A stretch of 64,000 nucleotides of DNA from Petrolisthes cinctipes (Eukaryota > Arthropoda > Malacostraca > Decapoda > Porcellanidae): positions 3,348,001 through 3,412,000 of the forward strand of contig JAWQEG010000486.1 of NCBI GenBank assembly GCA_033782935.1, written 5' to 3'. Shown piece after piece: positions 63,533 through 64,000 of this stretch (its first letter is position 1; each line of letters opens with the position of its first letter). The notes beneath the pieces are model-generated. The model was not told the origin of the DNA and did no database searches. It saw only the letters and a list, made by a program, of their open reading frames with translations. The position numbers and the translations under genes were made by a program.

Positions 63533-64000
63533 CTAACTAGGAGTAGGCATGTACAGATCGCTTCTGCGACCCCAAAATATCGAATTTTCGGGTGTTTTGA
63601 ACCTGAATTTGAGATATAAACGGGTACAGAAGATGCATCCTCATATCGACTTTTGGGCACCTAAAATATCGATTTTCAGTATGTTTTGGGCCTGTATATT
63701 GAAAATACTCTAACACGGAGTAGGCATGTACAGATCGCTTCTGGGACCCCAAAATATCGAATTTTGGGTGTTTTGGGCCTGAATTTGAGATATCGACTTT
63801 GGGCACCTTAAATATCGGTTTTTAGCATGTTTTGGGCCTATATTTTGAAAATATTCTAGCACTGAGTAGGCATGTACACATCGCTTCTGGGACCCCAAAA
63901 TATCCAATTTTCGGGTGTTTTGAGCCAGAATTTGAGATATAAACAGGTACAGAAGATACATGCACATATTGACTTTGGGCACCTAAAATATCGATTTTCA

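Larger units (their letters stand above)
1..64000. repeat. Satellite DNA array filling the window (88/176-bp family)
   Basis: The entire window is head-to-tail satellite DNA, running off both ends. The core AAAATATCGA (or a one- or two-base variant) recurs about every 88 bp from start to end, alternating between two contexts: core followed by TTTT and GCATGTTTTG (half H1), and core followed by ATTTTCGGGTGTTTTG (half H2). The orientation is the same everywhere; I saw no reversed block. No non-satellite insertion was seen. G+C is about 38% in a hand-counted monomer. Long homogeneous arrays with nested higher-order structure are known from centromeric and heterochromatic regions of eukaryotes; placing this array at a centromere is inference. 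The family was not recognised. Confidence 0.97.

Noticed and set aside
1..64000. CRISPR-like or prokaryotic repeat array
   Set aside because: There are no constant short repeats alternating with unique spacers. All sequence between cores is itself repeated, and no cas-like genes are present.

Overview
The whole 64-kb window is one uninterrupted array of tandemly repeated satellite DNA. I found no protein gene, RNA gene, transposon, CRISPR array or unique sequence. Every stretch I read is a head-to-tail copy of the same family, always in the same orientation, at roughly 38% G+C (hand count on one monomer). This is typical of centromeric, pericentromeric or other heterochromatic DNA of a eukaryote. 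I do not recognise the family and cannot name the taxon.

The repeat is layered. (1) The basic module is about 88 bp and starts with the core AAAATATCGA. (2) Two diverged modules, H1 and H2 (57 of 88 positions identical in an ungapped hand alignment), make a 176-bp monomer. (3) Monomers fall into recognisable types, called a to g here. Several are marked by length: b has an 18-bp deletion in H1 (about 158 bp), c has a 29-bp deletion in H2 (147 bp), some d have a 4-bp TTTG duplication (180 bp), and g has a 10-bp deletion in H1. (4) Six types in the order a-b-c-d-e-f form a higher-order repeat (HOR) of 1011 bp, cleanest at 32970-33980. (5) HORs and rearranged derivatives are duplicated in larger blocks with periods of 511, 1034, 1509, 2027, 2206, 2523, 2742, about 3.4-4.2 kb, 5650 and 5735/5905 bp.

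Layout: 1-12616 holds two full and one partial copy of a 5.7-5.9 kb super-repeat. 12617-15634 is a 1509-bp tandem duplication. 15635-23999 is a more mixed zone containing a pair of blocks 5650 bp apart. 24000-28053 is a near-perfect 2027-bp duplication. 28054-40849 is the most regular HOR zone. 40850-45895 is a near-perfect 2523-bp duplication. 45896-64000 is a mosaic of repeated blocks related at 3.4-4.2, 2.2 and 2.7 kb.

Many open reading frames up to 221 codons exist, almost all on the minus strand. They are translations of the repeat, restart in each copy, and give no reason to call genes. The interest of the window lies in its record of satellite evolution: a dimeric origin, length-tagged HOR monomers, apparent CpG decay, microhomology deletions, chimeric monomers and very recent block duplications.
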